Positions 1 through 8,375 are shown, numbered from the stretch's first letter. The stretch is DNA of 64,000 nucleotides from Saccharomonospora amisosensis (GCF_011761185.1 NZ_JAAOYM010000001.1:3410001-3474000), one strand, 5' to 3'. Translations and numbers: made by a program. Notes: a model not told the origin generated them from the letters alone.

Positions 1-74
1 CCCGGTACGGTACCTGGATCCGTCCGATCGCACACCCCCTCGCGGTCGCGGGCTGCGCGACGTCCCTCGAACTG

Positions 75-1034
75 TCACGCGAGGACCTGGTCGCCCTCGC
101 CCGCGGGCAAGGGCTGATCCGCGCTCCCGCCCGGTCCCACGGTCGGCGCCGGCACAGGTTCGACGAACTCCACGGGCCCGCCGCGCCTGGCGAGCCCGCG
201 CAGGATCGTGCCGGGGCCCGCGTCCCACAGCTCCTGCACGCCGAGCCGCGCAACGGTCTCCATCACCTCGGTCCAGCGCACCGGCAACACCAGTGCCTTC
301 GCGAGCAGTTCGCGAAGGTCCGCCGGATCGTCGTGTGGTTCACCGTCGACGGACGAGACGACCGTGGTCCGACCCGGCGCGAACTCGGTCGCCCGCAACG
401 CTGTCCGCCACCCCGGAAGGGCGCCGACCATGAGCGGAGAGTGGAAGGCACCGTCGATGGGCAGCGTGACCACCCGCGCGGCCGTGGCCTCCGCATGCTT
501 GATCGCCAGCAGGACCGAGGCCCGATCACCGGAGAGCACGACCTGCCGCCGGGCGTTGACGGCGGCGACTTCCAGGACACCGGCGCTCTCGCCGATCACC
601 TGCCTGCGCAACAACTCCACCGCGGCCGGTTCGAGCCCGACCACCGCGGCCATCGCACCGGGCCGCTCCAGCTGCACGGCACGGCAGAGCCGCCCACGCG
701 CCGCGGCGAGCCGAAGCCCGTCCTCCGGGCTGATAACACCGGCGTAGGCCAGCGCGGCCAGTTCGCCGAGACTGTGTCCAGTCACGAGGGGAACTTCGGC
801 GGCCGGGCCGAGCCTGGCCAAGGCCGCGACGAGCCCCGCGACGTAGATCGCCGGCTGTGCCGCTCGGGTATCGGTGAAGTCGAGGGCAGGCAACGCCCGC
901 ACCCGCAGCATCTCCAGCAACTCGGCGACCAGCGGCTGCGTACCGTGCCTGCTCAGGCTCGACAGCACGACTTGCGGCCGCATCCCCTGCCCGGCGAACG
1001 CGACGCCGGGCAGCTCGGTTCCGCTGCCAAGCAT
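75..1034 (-). CDS. FabD-like malonyl-CoA:ACP acyltransferase
   Basis: Acyltransferase of the FabD type, which moves malonyl (or another acyl) from CoA to an acyl carrier protein. The nucleophile motif GHSLG lies at residues 86-90 (Ser88), a GQG turn near residue 15, and the downstream active-site His in AFHSPLM. The ATG at 1034 lies 4 bases after the stop of the upstream reductase gene and gives 319 aa, normal for FabD; a longer reading frame would run back into that gene and starts with non-FabD residues. It forms a two-gene unit with the FabL-like reductase beside a lipoate-dependent sulfur-oxidation operon, so supplying acyl-ACP for lipoyl precursors is an attractive but unproven role. It could equally serve another acyl product encoded beyond the window edge. 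Confidence 0.85.
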   Translation of the reverse strand: MLGSGTELPGVAFAGQGMRPQVVLSSLSRHGTQPLVAELLEMLRVRALPALDFTDTRAAQPAIYVAGLVAALARLGPAAEVPLVTGHSLGELAALAYAGVISPEDGLRLAAARGRLCRAVQLERPGAMAAVVGLEPAAVELLRRQVIGESAGVLEVAAVNARRQVVLSGDRASVLLAIKHAEATAARVVTLPIDGAFHSPLMVGALPGWRTALRATEFAPGRTTVVSSVDGEPHDDPADLRELLAKALVLPVRWTEVMETVARLGVQELWDAGPGTILRGLARRGGPVEFVEPVPAPTVGPGGSADQPLPAGEGDQVLA

Positions 1035-1038
1035 CGCT

Positions 1039-1821
1039 TCAGCCCCCCGGCTCGCCCGCGAACAGCGCGGTGCCCAACGACAGCCCGCCATCGGCGACCA
1101 GAACCTGGCCGGTGACCCAACTGGCAGCCGATGACACCAGGAACAGCACAACCTCGGCGAGCTCACTTTCGGTTCCCAACCTGCCCAGTGGTGTGGCGGC
1201 GCGGATCGCCTTCCTGACACCGGCCGCGGGCGCGAACGAGCGGAGCGCCTCCCCCTCCAGCGGCCCGGCCGACGCCGTGTTGACGCGGATGCCGCGCGGC
1301 CCGTACTCGGCGGCCAGATAGCGCGTCAACGCCTCGACCGCGGCCTTGGTGGTGCCGATCGCGGCATAGTTTCCCGCCGCCAGGCTCGCCCCGAGAGAAG
1401 ACAGGTTCACGATCGCGCCACCATCGGACATCTGGGCCGCGGCCAGCTGTGAACACCACAAGGTCCCGTTGAGATTGGTATCGACCGCGCGCGCCCAGTC
1501 CTTCTCCGCGAGCTGGTCGATCGGGCCGAACGCTCCCGAGGCCGCGTTGTTGACGAGTATGTCCAGCCGCGCGTGCCGCTCGCCGACGGTGTCGAACATG
1601 CGCGAGATCGAGCCGTGCCTGCGAACGCTGCAGCGGATCAGCTCGGCCGAGTGGCCGCGGGCCGTCAGCTCGCGCAACGTCCGCTGCGCGGCCTCCTCCG
1701 CGCGCAGGTAGTTGATCACGACGTGCGCCCCACGGGTGGCGAGCCTGTCCACCACCGCCCTGCCGACCCCGTGCGCGCCTCCGGTCACCAGCGCCACCTT
1801 GCCGGTCAGGTCCCGCACCAT
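1039..1821 (-). CDS. FabL-like enoyl-ACP reductase / SDR oxidoreductase
   Basis: Short-chain dehydrogenase of 260 aa. The NAD(P)-binding TGGAHGVG motif is near residues 13-20, NNA near 91-93, and the catalytic pair is Tyr152-x6-Lys159 (YAAIGTTK). The Yx6K spacing is that of enoyl-ACP reductases (FabI/FabL) rather than the Yx3K of FabG. The downstream EALTRYLA, the VNTASAG stretch and the C-terminal ADGGLSL closely follow the FabL pattern, so FabL-like is preferred over 3-oxoacyl-ACP reductase. It is followed after 4 bases by the FabD-like gene. Its ATG at 1821 is about 50 bases from an AT-rich site also found upstream of tusA, which suggests co-regulation with the sulfur operon. Confidence 0.8.
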   Translation of the reverse strand: MVRDLTGKVALVTGGAHGVGRAVVDRLATRGAHVVINYLRAEEAAQRTLRELTARGHSAELIRCSVRRHGSISRMFDTVGERHARLDILVNNAASGAFGPIDQLAEKDWARAVDTNLNGTLWCSQLAAAQMSDGGAIVNLSSLGASLAAGNYAAIGTTKAAVEALTRYLAAEYGPRGIRVNTASAGPLEGEALRSFAPAAGVRKAIRAATPLGRLGTESELAEVVLFLVSSAASWVTGQVLVADGGLSLGTALFAGEPGG

Positions 1822-1871
1822 GTGCCTCCGCCGTTGCGACCTGCTTGTCGCGGCAAGCTCGGTTCCCCTAT

Positions 1872-1895
1872 GCTTACTTATATAGTTATATCCGA
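1872..1895. promoter_or_regulatory. candidate operator A (ArsR-type), shared with 20360-20383
   Basis: AT-rich 24-base site in the divergent promoter region between the FabL-like gene and the Mrp-like gene. The core CTTATATA followed by an ATAT half-site matches the site at 20360-20383 at 20 of 24 positions by eye. Both lie about 50-60 bases upstream of the minus-strand start, in the same orientation. The ATAT-N4-ATAT layout suits a dimeric winged-helix repressor. Two ArsR-family genes near 21 kb are the obvious candidates. Binding is inferred. Confidence 0.55.
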
Positions 1896-2089
1896 ACTTC
1901 TCTTATTTGTGATGCCTGACAAGGGAGTCAGATGTCGACGAGCGGTACGCGGGAACTGCCCCTCGAAGAGCTGGGGATCAGGTTCCCGCTCCGAGCGTTT
2001 CCAGATCACGGTGGAATTCGCGATCAGGTGTGGCACCACAACAACAAGGTCGCCGAAGTCCGGCGCTCCACACGGGAAGGAGCCAACCG

Positions 2090-3169
2090 ATGATCACGCG
2101 GGAAAGCATCCTCGACGCCCTTCGCGACGTCGACGACCCGGAGTTGCATCGATCGATCGTCGACCTCGAGATGGTGCGCGAGATCGACATCGACGGCACC
2201 GAGGTCACCGTCCACTTGGCTCTGACGATCGCCGGATGCCCGCTACGCGACTACTTTCACCGCGTGGTGCCGGAACGAGTCCAAGCAGCGTGTCCAGAGG
2301 TCACCGCCGTTCGGGTGGAGCTCACGGCCATGACGGAGGAGGAGCGCTCCCGGGTGGTCGGCGGGGTACGGGTCACGGTGCCTCGGATCGGCGAAAGCGG
2401 ATCGAACACCCGAATCATCGCCGTGGGCAGCGGCAAGGGTGGTGTCGGCAAATCCACCGTGGCGGTGAATCTGGCGACCGCACTCGCGGCGCACGGGCAC
2501 CGCGTCGGTCTGCTCGACGCCGACATCTGGGGATTCTCCGTTCCGCACATGCTCGGCGCTACCGGGCGGCCCACCGTTGTCGACGATCTCATCATGCCGC
2601 TACAAGCACACGGGCTGGCCGTGTTGTCGATCGGCAACTTCGTCCCGGAGGACGGCCCCGTGGTCTGGCGGGGCCCCATGCTGCACAAGGCGCTGGAGCA
2701 GATGCTCGGTGACGTCCACTGGGACGACCGGGACTACCTGGTGGTCGACATGCCTCCCGGCACCGGAGATGTCTCGATCTCGCTGGCACAGTTCCTCCCC
2801 AACGCTGACTTCCTGCTCGTCACAACGCCACACGAAAGCGCGGAGCGGGTCGCGTTGCGCGCGGGCCGGATGATGACCAAGGTCGGGCTGCGGCTGGTCG
2901 GCGTGGTGGAGAACATGGCGAGCTTCGTCTGCGGTGACTGCGACCGGGAGCACGATCTCTTCGGCACCGGCGCTGGCACCCGGCTCGCCGAACTCCTCGA
3001 CACTCCCCTGCTCGCTCGCATCCCGCTGGAGCCGGCCTTCGCCACGACCGGAACGCCCACCGTGCTCGCGCACCCTGAATCGGCCGGGTCAACCCGCTTC
3101 GCGGAGCTGGCCGAGACCATCTCCGCGAAGCCGAGCCTGTTGCACCGACCGCTACCGCTGTTCACCTGA
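2090..3169 (+). CDS. mrp: Mrp/NBP35-type Fe-S cluster carrier ATPase
   Basis: P-loop ATPase of the Mrp/ApbC family, 359 aa, expected to bind and transfer [4Fe-4S] clusters in the cytoplasm. An N-terminal MIP18/DUF59-like domain (about residues 1-85) precedes the ParA-like domain with the deviant Walker A GKGGVGKST at 115-123 and a LDADIWG motif. Near residue 285 is a CGDC motif, the usual cluster ligand position of Mrp. The ATG at 2090 is preceded by GGAAGGAG at 7 bases; an upstream in-frame start lacks such a site. It is transcribed divergently from the FabL/FabD pair and converges, with 18 bases of overlap, on the Rieske gene. A dedicated carrier for the many Fe-S clusters of the neighbouring sHdr system is a reasonable inference. 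Confidence 0.88.
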   Translation: MITRESILDALRDVDDPELHRSIVDLEMVREIDIDGTEVTVHLALTIAGCPLRDYFHRVVPERVQAACPEVTAVRVELTAMTEEERSRVVGGVRVTVPRIGESGSNTRIIAVGSGKGGVGKSTVAVNLATALAAHGHRVGLLDADIWGFSVPHMLGATGRPTVVDDLIMPLQAHGLAVLSIGNFVPEDGPVVWRGPMLHKALEQMLGDVHWDDRDYLVVDMPPGTGDVSISLAQFLPNADFLLVTTPHESAERVALRAGRMMTKVGLRLVGVVENMASFVCGDCDREHDLFGTGAGTRLAELLDTPLLARIPLEPAFATTGTPTVLAHPESAGSTRFAELAETISAKPSLLHRPLPLFT

Positions 3170-3823
3170 CGGCAGGACGAGGAAGACCTGGCCTCCTTCC
3201 CGCGCCACCGTGAAGATCTGCGCCTCCGAGTCGGCCGGGCCCCGGCACCGCTCGCCGGTGCGGACGTCGAACTGGCTTCCGTGCCGCGGGCAGGTCAGGA
3301 CCGCTCGGTCGAGTTCCCCTGTGGACAGTTGCGCACCCGCGTGCGGGCACCGGTCGGCTATCGCGTAGAGCCTGCCCGCAACCTGGTACACCGCGACAGG
3401 CCCGACCGGCGTTTCGGGAACGCGGCAAACCAGCCCGAGCCTGCCCGCGGCGTCGGCCGCGTCGAGCAGCGGAAATCGGCGGTGCGCGAGCCCACCAGCC
3501 AGCCGCTCGGCCAGCCTCGCCCCGACCGCGCCTCGGTTGACCACCACATCGCAACCCGCCCGCTGAGCGGACCGCCACAACTGCTGATCAGGGAAAGCCG
3601 AGTAGCCGAGAATGACCGTCTCCGGCCATCGCTCGTGCCACTCCCTGACCGTGTCGAGAGCATCGGGTTGGTCCAGTTCGAGCACGGCCGCGGTCGGCCG
3701 GGCGTCCGGATCGGACGTCCGGCCGACCGAGAATCCGTGCTCCTCGGCGATCCTGGCGACACGTCTGGCCACCAGCGCGTCCTGACCGTGCAACAGGATC
3801 TCTTGTCGGGCTCCGTCCGTCAT
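3152..3823 (-). CDS. Receiver-like domain fused to Rieske [2Fe-2S] ferredoxin
   Basis: Protein of 223 aa. The C-terminal half is a Rieske domain with ligands Cys159/His161 (CPH) and Cys178/His181 (CPRH), as in Rieske ferredoxins such as small NirD-type proteins. The N-terminal half (about 1-115) reads like a response-regulator fold: an Asp-containing AVLELD strand, an ILGYSAF strand and a VVVNRG strand. The usual phosphoacceptor environment is not clear. The start at 3823 (ATGA overlap with the DsrE2-like stop) implies translational coupling, so the ferredoxin probably acts with that sulfur-transfer protein. It is the last gene of the minus-strand sulfur operon and its 3' end overlaps mrp. 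Electron transfer is likely; the partner is unknown. Confidence 0.72.
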   Translation of the reverse strand: MTDGARQEILLHGQDALVARRVARIAEEHGFSVGRTSDPDARPTAAVLELDQPDALDTVREWHERWPETVILGYSAFPDQQLWRSAQRAGCDVVVNRGAVGARLAERLAGGLAHRRFPLLDAADAAGRLGLVCRVPETPVGPVAVYQVAGRLYAIADRCPHAGAQLSTGELDRAVLTCPRHGSQFDVRTGERCRGPADSEAQIFTVAREGGQVFLVLPSGEQR

Positions 3824-4332
3824 CAGATGAACAGCGTGATGTCGGCCTTGGCGGCCATGTCGATGAAGCTGGCCGCACCCAGCGTCGGCTGCAGTCCCTC
3901 GACGAAGTCCTCCTGCTTCAGCCCGTAGAGATCCATCGTCATCTGGCACGGATGCATCCGGACCCCCACCGAGAGCGCCATCTCCAGCAGCTCTGTTGGC
4001 GTAGCCACCTTGTACTGCTTCGCCAGCTTCTTGATCATCATCGTGCCCGCGCCGCCGAAGTGGATCTTGCCCAACTTCAGGTGGTCCGTTCCACCCCGGT
4101 CGACAAGCGACTCCGCCTTCTGCATCCAGTTCGTCCCGGTCACGCGCTTGTCGTTGCGCTGCAACACCCGCAGGCCCCAGAAGGTGAAGAAGACGTCAAC
4201 CTCCAGACCCGACGCGGCACCGGTGGTGGCCAGGATCAGGGTGGGCCACACCCGGTCCAGGTCACTGCTCCAGCACACCATCGCGAGCCGCTTGGCCCGC
4301 TCCTCCACCTCGATATCGTCCTCGGCCATCAT
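3823..4332 (-). CDS. dsrE2: DsrE2-like sulfurtransferase
   Basis: DsrE/DsrF-like family member of 169 aa. These proteins carry persulfide sulfur on a conserved cysteine and hand it between TusA-type proteins and oxidation or reduction enzymes in the cytoplasm. Visible features are Cys20 after the first strand (MVCWSSD), an FFTFWGL strand, and the conserved MHPCQMTMDL segment with Cys129, typical of the DsrE2 branch. No clear membrane segment is seen. A second ATG one codon downstream (4329) is an alternative start. It is coupled to the Rieske fusion by ATGA and sits in the operon that also encodes TusA and a smaller DsrE. Direct participation in sulfane-sulfur transfer is well supported by context. 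Confidence 0.8.
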   Translation of the reverse strand: MMAEDDIEVEERAKRLAMVCWSSDLDRVWPTLILATTGAASGLEVDVFFTFWGLRVLQRNDKRVTGTNWMQKAESLVDRGGTDHLKLGKIHFGGAGTMMIKKLAKQYKVATPTELLEMALSVGVRMHPCQMTMDLYGLKQEDFVEGLQPTLGAASFIDMAAKADITLFI

Positions 4333-4400
4333 TCACCTCTCAGTTCTGATTTACCGACCTCCCGGCCCGGGTCGTGATCACGGCTCGTACCGGACGTTTC

Positions 4401-4538
4401 TCACATGCGCTGGATCAACCAGGCCACACCCTGAACCAGCCGAAAGACCAGGTATCCGGCGAATACCAGTGCAACCACCAGCCACCAGGCGGACACCCGG
4501 CGCCCGCCGTGGTCGGTGCCCTCAGGCACACCGCTCAT
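4401..4538 (-). CDS. Single-span membrane mini-protein (45 aa)
   Basis: Small protein of about 45 residues. A short charged N-terminus is followed by one hydrophobic helix (AWWLVVALVFAGYLVFRLV) and a short tail. The ATG at 4538 follows a GAGAGGAG-like ribosome-binding site, 13 bases after the stop of the upstream GcvH-like gene. A longer frame is open but its extension is low-complexity and antisense-like. It lies inside the sulfur operon between the LbpA and DsrE2-like genes. Function is unknown; it could anchor a soluble sulfur carrier or the Rieske protein at the membrane. Confidence 0.55.
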   Translation of the reverse strand: MSGVPEGTDHGGRRVSAWWLVVALVFAGYLVFRLVQGVAWLIQRM

Positions 4539-4551
4539 CACGCGGCTCCTC

Positions 4552-5016
4552 TCATTCCGCACACCGGTAGCAGTGGATGTCGTGCTCTGCCAGAAAAGCC
4601 TGGTAGGCCTGCAATGCGGCTTCACCGTCGAGCAGGTGTGCACGCTCCTCGTCGAACCGCTCCGGACGCAACCGTGCTATCCAGCCCGCGCCATACGGGT
4701 CCCGGTTGGCCACCGCGATGTCCTCGGCGAACGCCTCCTCGTTCGCCGCGACCAGCTTTCCGGTCAGCGGCGTCGGAAACGGTCCCACCCACTTCGCGCT
4801 CTCGATGGTCGCCACCGAGCGGCCGCGTGCGAAATTCTTACCCACACGCCGCCAGGTGACCTGCACCATCCGGCCACCCATCGTCTGCGCCACGTCGGTC
4901 ATGCCGAGCACCACATCGTCTCCTTCGGGCCGCACCCAGACATTCATTCCCACGTCGTAGAGCAGGTCGTCCGGGATGACACAGCCGCGCCACACGACAT
5001 CGCTCACCGCACTCAC
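4552..5016 (-). CDS. lbpA: GcvH-like lipoate-binding protein LbpA (copy 1)
   Basis: GcvH-like protein of 154 aa. In sHdr systems such proteins (LbpA) carry a lipoyl group that shuttles sulfur to the sHdr complex instead of taking part in glycine cleavage. The lipoyl-lysine motif is IESAKWVGP with Lys75, and the conserved DPYGAGW turn follows. The N-terminus has Cys12, and two further Cys sit near the C-terminus (HCYRC), unusual for housekeeping GcvH. No glycine-cleavage T or P genes are nearby, while a full sHdr set is. It starts with GTG in a GTGA overlap with the stop of copy 2, so the two are probably translated together. Confidence 0.85.
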   Translation of the reverse strand: MSAVSDVVWRGCVIPDDLLYDVGMNVWVRPEGDDVVLGMTDVAQTMGGRMVQVTWRRVGKNFARGRSVATIESAKWVGPFPTPLTGKLVAANEEAFAEDIAVANRDPYGAGWIARLRPERFDEERAHLLDGEAALQAYQAFLAEHDIHCYRCAE

Positions 5017-5459
5017 CCGTCACACGAGATGCCCTCGGCGTCCAGGAACCGCTGGTAGGCCTCGATTCCCTCCGGACCGGTCACCAGGTCCGCGGAATCC
5101 GCGGCCCAGTCGCCGGCACGCAGCTTCGCCACCCATCCTGCGCCGTAGGGGTCGGAGTTGATCTGCGCGGGCGAGCTCGTCAGGCTCTCGTTCACCTCGA
5201 CGATCTCGCCCGAAACCGGAGCAGGCACTGGGCCGACCCATTTCCCACTCTCTACCGTCGCGACGTTTCGTCCCTTGCGGACCTGTTTTCCTGCCTTCTT
5301 CAAGGTCACCGAGATGATCGTCTTCGCGAGGTTCTGCGCGACGTCGGTCATCCCGACGATGACCAGATCACCTTCCGGGCGCACCCAGATGTGCTTCTCC
5401 ACGAGGTAGTACAGGTCCTCGGGGAGGTTACAGTTCTTGACCACCGTCACCGTTCTCAA
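5013..5459 (-). CDS. lbpA: GcvH-like lipoate-binding protein LbpA (copy 2)
   Basis: Second GcvH-like protein of 148 aa, the most canonical of the three here. Lys73 in ESGKWVGP is the predicted lipoylation site and a DPYGAGWVAKL segment follows. An N-terminal Cys10 matches the N-terminal cysteine of copy 1. The context (sHdr, LipS1/LipS2, ligases) argues for the sulfur-carrier role of LbpA rather than glycine cleavage. The start used is a TTG overlapping the TGA of the zinc protein gene; GTG codons three and five codons later are alternatives. Gene duplication next to copy 1 suggests either division of labour between sulfur-loading and sulfur-delivery steps or simple dosage. Confidence 0.87.
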   Translation of the reverse strand: MRTVTVVKNCNLPEDLYYLVEKHIWVRPEGDLVIVGMTDVAQNLAKTIISVTLKKAGKQVRKGRNVATVESGKWVGPVPAPVSGEIVEVNESLTSSPAQINSDPYGAGWVAKLRAGDWAADSADLVTGPEGIEAYQRFLDAEGISCDG

Positions 5460-5737
5460 GCTCCCGTCTGCTGTGCCGGGTGTTCGGCCACCAGGTGGTG
5501 GACGAGCATGTCGAGTGCCACCATGCGAATCTCGGCGCCGAACTCCTCGAGGAACCGGGGATCGCGCGTGCCCTTGCGAACGCGGTGCTCGTAGCTCTCG
5601 CCACAGACCGGGCAGGTCACCTCGTAATACTGAGTCCCGTTGCGTTCCTTGGTTCCTACGGCGTCGGGGTGCTTATCCGCGAGATGCGCATGCAGTGAAC
5701 GCGGTGCTCCCTCGAACGCGCACCAGGGGCAGTTCAT
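5456..5737 (-). CDS. Small zinc-finger-like protein
   Basis: Protein of 93 aa. It has an N-terminal CPWC followed by HAHLADKH (C2H2-like spacing), then CPVC followed by a His-rich helix (MLVHHLVAEH). Two metal sites are plausible from the sequence. No family was recognised. It overlaps both neighbours by ATGA/TTGA-type junctions and belongs to the sulfur operon, directly between the winged-helix protein and LbpA copy 2. Functions could include a regulator or an assembly chaperone for the lipoyl protein. Confidence 0.6.
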   Translation of the reverse strand: MNCPWCAFEGAPRSLHAHLADKHPDAVGTKERNGTQYYEVTCPVCGESYEHRVRKGTRDPRFLEEFGAEIRMVALDMLVHHLVAEHPAQQTGA

Positions 5738-6171
5738 GACACCACCGCCCCGGCCGCGCTGCTGGCCATCAGGTGCACCAGCGAGACGATCCCGTGCCCG
5801 GTCTCGGTCAACCGCACCAGGTCGCCGTCGAGTTCGCGACTAACCAGCCCTGCCTGTACCAGGTCGTTGACCACTTCCCAGGCCACGATCCTCGCGCAGG
5901 ACAGCAGGTCGGCCAGTTCGGCGGTCGTGACGGCACCATCGGTGAGCCGTTCCAACACGCGCCAGCCCGCCGGGTCACACGCGGCGCGCAGGGTACGCAG
6001 CACCAGCGCCACCGTGGCATCGGCCGCCGTCGCCTCGTCCACCGCGCCGGGGGCCGACCCCTCGCCGCCGGGGCGGAAGGCGAAACTGTCGTGGCGCCGC
6101 AGCGCGGCCCGCAGCGTGTTCAGCCGGTCGCCGATACTCTTCCCGATCAGTTCGGGGTCGAAACCGTTCAC
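5734..6171 (-). CDS. Winged-helix protein of the sulfur operon
   Basis: Protein of 145 aa with a C-terminal winged-helix-like region (about residues 65-130: WRVLERLTDGAVTTAELADL, then a recognition-helix-like segment and a wing around ELDGDLVRLT). The N-terminal 50 residues have a Gly/Ala-rich linker. Family identity was not recognised; it resembles small wHTH proteins found with sulfur genes. It may regulate the operon or be a protein-protein adaptor. It is coupled by ATGA to the membrane oxidoreductase upstream and by ATGA to the zinc protein downstream. Confidence 0.55.
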   Translation of the reverse strand: MNGFDPELIGKSIGDRLNTLRAALRRHDSFAFRPGGEGSAPGAVDEATAADATVALVLRTLRAACDPAGWRVLERLTDGAVTTAELADLLSCARIVAWEVVNDLVQAGLVSRELDGDLVRLTETGHGIVSLVHLMASSAAGAVVS

Positions 6172-8372
6172 GATGTGGCAGCCTCCAGCACGTCGGGTGC
6201 CGCAGGGCGGCGCAGCGCCTCCCGCACCAGCAACGTGACGTCTCGCACCGCCAGCCGGTCCTCGTTGCGGGTGGTCTTCACCGCGTCGGAATACATCGTC
6301 ACGTCCTTAGGGCAGGAGACGACGAAGTAGTCCACACCGAGTTCGATGGCCTCCCGGATGCGGTTCTCGCTGGGGCGTTCGGCAAGGGCACTGTCGTCCA
6401 TCCAGATTCGCCCACCGCCCGCGCCGCAGCAGAAGGTGTTCGCACCGTTGCGCGGCATCTCGACCAGCTCACAACCCAGCGCGCGCAGCAACCGCCGGGG
6501 AGCGTCCACCACGCCGTTGTAGCGGGCGAGGTAGCACGGGTCGTGGTAGGTCACCCGGTAGTTCAACGGTTCCACCTCGATGGCACCCGACTCGACCAGG
6601 TCGGCCAGCAACTCGGTGTAGTGCCACACCTTGTATCGGGCACCCCGCGCCGGATACTCGTTGCGCAAGGTGTTGAGCGAGTGCGGGTCCGTGGTGAAGA
6701 TCTCCTCGAAGTTCGCCTGCTCCAGCGCCGAGACGTTGTGCTCGGCGAGCATCTCGAACAGGCCCTCCTCTCCGGTTCGCCGAACGTCGTTGCCCGCGTT
6801 ACGCTCACCGTCGTACAGCAGTCCGAAGTTGACACCCGCGCCGTGCAGGATCTCAGCCAGCGCACGCGAGTTGTCCTGCAACCGGTCGTCGAAGCTGGCG
6901 AAGTCGCCGACGAACCACAGATACCGCACGGGTTCCTTGCGCGCGTCGGGGATCTTGAAGTCCAGCCCCTTGGTCCATCGGGCGCGCATCCGCGCGGATT
7001 TGCCGAAGGAGTTGCCCTGGGTGGACAGGTTCTTGAGTGCTTGCTGCAGGGTGGGGTCCATCTCCCCCTCGTCCACCAGGCCGCGCCGCAGCTGCACGAT
7101 GGTCGGCACGTGCTCGATGCCCACGGGGCACACCTCGACGCAGTGCATGCACGTGGTGCACGCCCACAACGTCTGCGACGGCACGACGTCACCGGCGATC
7201 CTGGCGTCGGCACCGGCGGTGAGCGGGCCCGAGGCGTCGCCGCGAGTCTCCCTGTCGAGCAACGTCATGCCGCCCGTCTGGGTGTCCACCCACTGTCGCA
7301 GGTCCAGTATCAGGTCGCGAGGTGACAGCGGGGCGCCCGCCGTGCGCGCGGGGCACACCTCGTGGCAGCGCCCACACTTGGTGCACGCGTCGAGATCGAG
7401 TAGTTCCTTCCAGGTGAAGTCGGAAAGCTCCCGGTAGCCGACATGGTCGGTTTCCGCCGGTGCGGGCAACTCACGGGCCGTCGAGCGCTCGTGCACCAGC
7501 AGGTTCGCCGCGTCCAGCAGCATGTGCATGGCCTTGGAGAACGGGATGTAGACGACGAAGCCCAGCGCCAGCACCGCGTGCACCCACCACTGCGCAAGGT
7601 GCGCCGAATTACCGGCCTCTGGTGACATTCCCAGCCCCGAGAACAGCCGTGCCATTATCCAGCCGATCGGCGACCACACCTCGAACGAGGGGAATCGCGC
7701 GCCGACAATCCGGAATGCCTCCAGCAGGTAGCCGGTCACCAGGATGGCGGCGAACAGGCCGATGAAGACCCAGTCCCCCGCGACGATACGCGAGCGGGAG
7801 TAGCCGCCCTCTGGCTTCTCGGCACGCTGGTAGTCCAGCTTGCGCGGGCGCAGCAGGCCGCGGCGTACCGCCATGTAGGCCAGCCCGAGCACGGCGGTGA
7901 GGCCCATCGTGTCGAGAATGACCGAGTAGCCGATGTAGAACGGGCCGTTGAAGAAGCTCACCTCGCGGTCGGAGAACAGCTTCGAGGCCTTCCGCACGAT
8001 GTCGTAGTCGATGGTCAGGATCACCGTGCCGATGAACAGCGTGATGAATCCCCAGAAAATGAAGAAGTGCGCGATCCCGACCGCGCGGTCGCGGCGACCC
8101 ACCGAGGTGTTCGCCGCCACCGCGCCGACCGACCAGTTGTCACCCCGGCGCCGCACACCCTGCGCAGGGCTGGTGAACAGCGCCTTCCACAAGGTCGACA
8201 TCCGGCCGGCCGGACGCCCTTGCCGGTATTTGCGCACACGCCGGTAGAAACCCCAGAAGAATACGACGATGGTGACCGTGGCGAGGACGTAGAACACGGC
8301 CTCGCCCACCACGCCGATACCCTGGAACACCGGCCGGGTCTCCTCCCCGGCGGCGAGAGCGTCCGAAACCAC
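6168..8372 (-). CDS. emo: Membrane Fe-S ETF:quinone oxidoreductase (EMO/EtfD type)
   Basis: Protein of 734 aa. The N-terminal 300 residues hold several hydrophobic segments like a NarI/gamma-type cytochrome b domain. Two [4Fe-4S] motifs follow (CTKCGRCHEVCP and CTTCMHCVEVCP), then CCG-type cluster domains (HDPCYLARYNG, FCCGAGGG). This is the layout of the membrane-bound ETF:(mena)quinone oxidoreductases that take electrons from EtfAB. In sHdr systems with etfAB-emo this protein is proposed to pass electrons from sulfur oxidation to the quinone pool. It starts with GTG 3 bases after etfA, so the three genes form one transcriptional unit. Confidence 0.85.
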   Translation of the reverse strand: MVSDALAAGEETRPVFQGIGVVGEAVFYVLATVTIVVFFWGFYRRVRKYRQGRPAGRMSTLWKALFTSPAQGVRRRGDNWSVGAVAANTSVGRRDRAVGIAHFFIFWGFITLFIGTVILTIDYDIVRKASKLFSDREVSFFNGPFYIGYSVILDTMGLTAVLGLAYMAVRRGLLRPRKLDYQRAEKPEGGYSRSRIVAGDWVFIGLFAAILVTGYLLEAFRIVGARFPSFEVWSPIGWIMARLFSGLGMSPEAGNSAHLAQWWVHAVLALGFVVYIPFSKAMHMLLDAANLLVHERSTARELPAPAETDHVGYRELSDFTWKELLDLDACTKCGRCHEVCPARTAGAPLSPRDLILDLRQWVDTQTGGMTLLDRETRGDASGPLTAGADARIAGDVVPSQTLWACTTCMHCVEVCPVGIEHVPTIVQLRRGLVDEGEMDPTLQQALKNLSTQGNSFGKSARMRARWTKGLDFKIPDARKEPVRYLWFVGDFASFDDRLQDNSRALAEILHGAGVNFGLLYDGERNAGNDVRRTGEEGLFEMLAEHNVSALEQANFEEIFTTDPHSLNTLRNEYPARGARYKVWHYTELLADLVESGAIEVEPLNYRVTYHDPCYLARYNGVVDAPRRLLRALGCELVEMPRNGANTFCCGAGGGRIWMDDSALAERPSENRIREAIELGVDYFVVSCPKDVTMYSDAVKTTRNEDRLAVRDVTLLVREALRRPAAPDVLEAATS

Positions 8373-8375
8373 TCG

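Noticed and set aside
1-74. Start of another gene left of FabD
   Set aside because: Only 74 bases; a GTG-starting frame is possible on the minus strand but cannot be supported.
1035-1220. N-terminal extension of the FabD-like gene into the FabL-like gene
   Set aside because: Extension overlaps a well-supported SDR coding region and has no family similarity; ATG at 1034 is natural.
4552-5459. Housekeeping glycine-cleavage H proteins
   Set aside because: No gcvT or gcvP genes nearby, and sHdr/lipoate genes surround them; LbpA role preferred.
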